Of a stretch of 64,000 nucleotides of DNA, positions 63,369 to 64,000 are shown one piece after another. Positions within the stretch are counted from its first letter, which is position 1. Every line of letters starts with the position of its first letter. The stretch is from Acetobacter syzygii. GTDB lineage: Bacteria > Pseudomonadota > Alphaproteobacteria > Acetobacterales > Acetobacteraceae. The stretch covers positions 1-64,000 of the forward strand of contig NZ_BAMZ01000024.1 of the NCBI RefSeq assembly GCF_000964225.1, in the 5' to 3' direction. The translations under genes were made by a program, and so were the position numbers. The notes beneath the pieces were generated by a model. The model was not told the origin of the DNA. It saw only the letters and a program-made list of their open reading frames with translations, and did no database searches.

Positions 63369-63564
63369 CAGGGTGAGGGCAAACAACAGCAAGGTGCAGA
63401 TATTTATTTCTGCACGATAAAACCCGGACCTATGGCTGGTTTTTCCGGGCTGTGTTCAAAGTGTTTTGCCATGTCATATTTTCATCAAACTCTTTGTTGC
63501 GCTTTCCTCTTCCCTTTTTGGTGGCATGGTTCATAGAAGGGAACAGGCAGAAAAGGATAACGCC

Positions 63565-63828
63565 ATGCAAGACCAAGACGAAGTGATCGTAGGTTACCTC
63601 ATCCAGCGTGAAGACGCAGAGGGTGAACTGTCGTTCTGGGAGCCGCGTAACGAGTGGCAGGAAGATCCCAACGAAGGCAAGCTCTACGAAAAGGTGGAAG
63701 AAGCCGAAGCGGACGCCAAAGCTCTGCAGGCTGGTGATGATGCCACCATTACCGTGGAACTCGTCTTTGAAGCCGACGAAGATGGAGACTGGGACGACGA
63801 AGACGAAGCAGAAGCGCCCAAGGCCTGA
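63565..63828 (+). CDS. Small acidic protein of unknown function
   Basis: An 87-residue, strongly acidic protein (about a third Asp/Glu), with a structured first half (EVIVGYLIQREDAEGELSFWEP) and a poly-acidic tail (EDGDWDDEDEAEAP). No signal peptide or membrane segment. I use the ATG at 63565, which has AAAAGGA 9 bases before it. It is probably not part of cobalamin synthesis. It converges with cobS across a hairpin. Confidence 0.75.
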   Translation: MQDQDEVIVGYLIQREDAEGELSFWEPRNEWQEDPNEGKLYEKVEEAEADAKALQAGDDATITVELVFEADEDGDWDDEDEAEAPKA

Positions 63829-63835
63829 TTCTGTA

Positions 63836-63878
63836 TGCGGTGCATCGTTCCGGGCTTACCAACGGATGGTGCACCGCA
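63836..63878. terminator. Hairpin between the acidic protein gene and cobS
   Basis: TGCGGTGCA (63836-63844) pairs perfectly with TGCACCGCA (63870-63878). An inner CGTT/AACG helix extends the structure. It lies between two convergent stops. No T-run is seen. Confidence 0.55.
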
Positions 63879-63897
63879 CATTTAAAAGCGCAGATTG

Positions 63898-64000
63898 TCA
63901 GAGTGCTGCGGCATACAGGTTTAGCAGCAGGCATTCAGCCAGCACCGCGCAGCATCCCAACACATCCCCCGTATAGCCGCCAAGCAGCCGTTTGGCGCAG
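63898..64000 (-). CDS. cobS: Adenosylcobinamide-GDP ribazoletransferase CobS, C-terminus only
   Basis: The window edge cuts this gene; only the last 33 codons and the stop (63898) are visible. They read CAKRLLGGYTGDVLG followed by a hydrophobic helix, which matches the end of CobS/CobV, the membrane enzyme that joins the nucleotide loop to adenosylcobinamide-GDP. The GGYTGDxLG motif is characteristic of the family. The rest of the gene, and perhaps cobU and cobT, must lie beyond 64000. Confidence 0.85.
   Translation of the reverse strand, partial: CAKRLLGGYTGDVLGCCAVLAECLLLNLYAAAL

Noticed and set aside
1-64000. CRISPR arrays, insertion sequences, prophage genes
   Set aside because: No regularly spaced repeats, transposase or phage-type genes were seen on either strand.

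Overview
The window looks like a chromosomal segment of an acetic acid bacterium, most likely Acetobacter or a close relative (Acetobacteraceae, Alphaproteobacteria). The reasons are gene content and order: a pentose-phosphate operon of tkt, a fused transaldolase/glucose-6-phosphate isomerase, gnd, a HAD phosphatase, pgl, rpiA and gntK; a membrane-anchored sorbosone-dehydrogenase-like protein; an acetate/succinate transporter; a lactate permease; and an aerobic (CobN-type) cobalamin pathway. The genes are dense, with many 1-4 bp start/stop overlaps. I see no insertion sequence, prophage, CRISPR array or rRNA. The species cannot be fixed from the sequence alone.

Layout. 1-8.7 kb (all minus strand): the 5' part of a tRNA-Glu, a DUF1489 protein, hemW, the potassium transporter kup, a YggS-type PLP protein, a quinone oxidoreductase, an unusual CLC protein and a lone iron-complex-type binding protein. 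8.8-18.4 kb: two small unknown genes, then the pentose-phosphate operon read right to left. 18.7-23.8 kb (plus): ankyrin protein, hisC, a small coiled-coil protein, a CorA/ZntB-type metal transporter and an SLT-SPOR lipoprotein. 23.8-27.5 kb (minus): lgt-midA-pgeF-lipoprotein operon. 27.7-33.4 kb: ABM-domain monooxygenase, lactate permease, sorbosone-dehydrogenase-like protein, secretory-lipase-like lipoprotein, tRNA-Arg(ACG) and a small exported protein. 33.6-41.7 kb: guaA, cysK, a DUF2272 lipoprotein, a YbaK-type deacylase, mtnA, a histone-H1-like basic protein and an asparaginase. 41.7-45.5 kb: a zinc module in which zur and a coupled unknown gene diverge from znuACB across a 17-bp palindrome. 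45.5-50.8 kb: a 43-residue membrane peptide, a flavin reductase, a 3-hydroxyisobutyryl-CoA hydrolase-like protein, the acetate transporter and a marR-FUSC efflux pair. 51-64 kb: a cobalamin riboswitch followed by a DUF1636 protein, cobW, cobN, cobB, the alpha-ribazole phosphatase, cobO and cobQ, then bluB-cbiB, the threonine-phosphate decarboxylase, a small acidic protein and the C-terminus of cobS.

How it works together. The pentose-phosphate operon carries nearly the whole cycle except zwf, which suits an organism that takes gluconate and glucose through 6-phosphogluconate rather than through a full glycolysis. The zinc module is a self-contained sensor-uptake unit. The cobalamin cluster covers the late pathway from cobalt insertion to nucleotide-loop assembly and lies downstream of a B12-sensing leader. 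Corrin-ring methylation genes are not in the window.

The least explained parts are the 172-residue protein coupled to zur, the 43-residue membrane peptide, the AT-rich leader of the histone-like gene, the roughly 195-nt stretch between the B12 aptamer and the DUF1636 gene, and the CLC protein with altered selectivity-filter motifs. I did not find a clear-cut new multi-gene system; these are leads of moderate strength.
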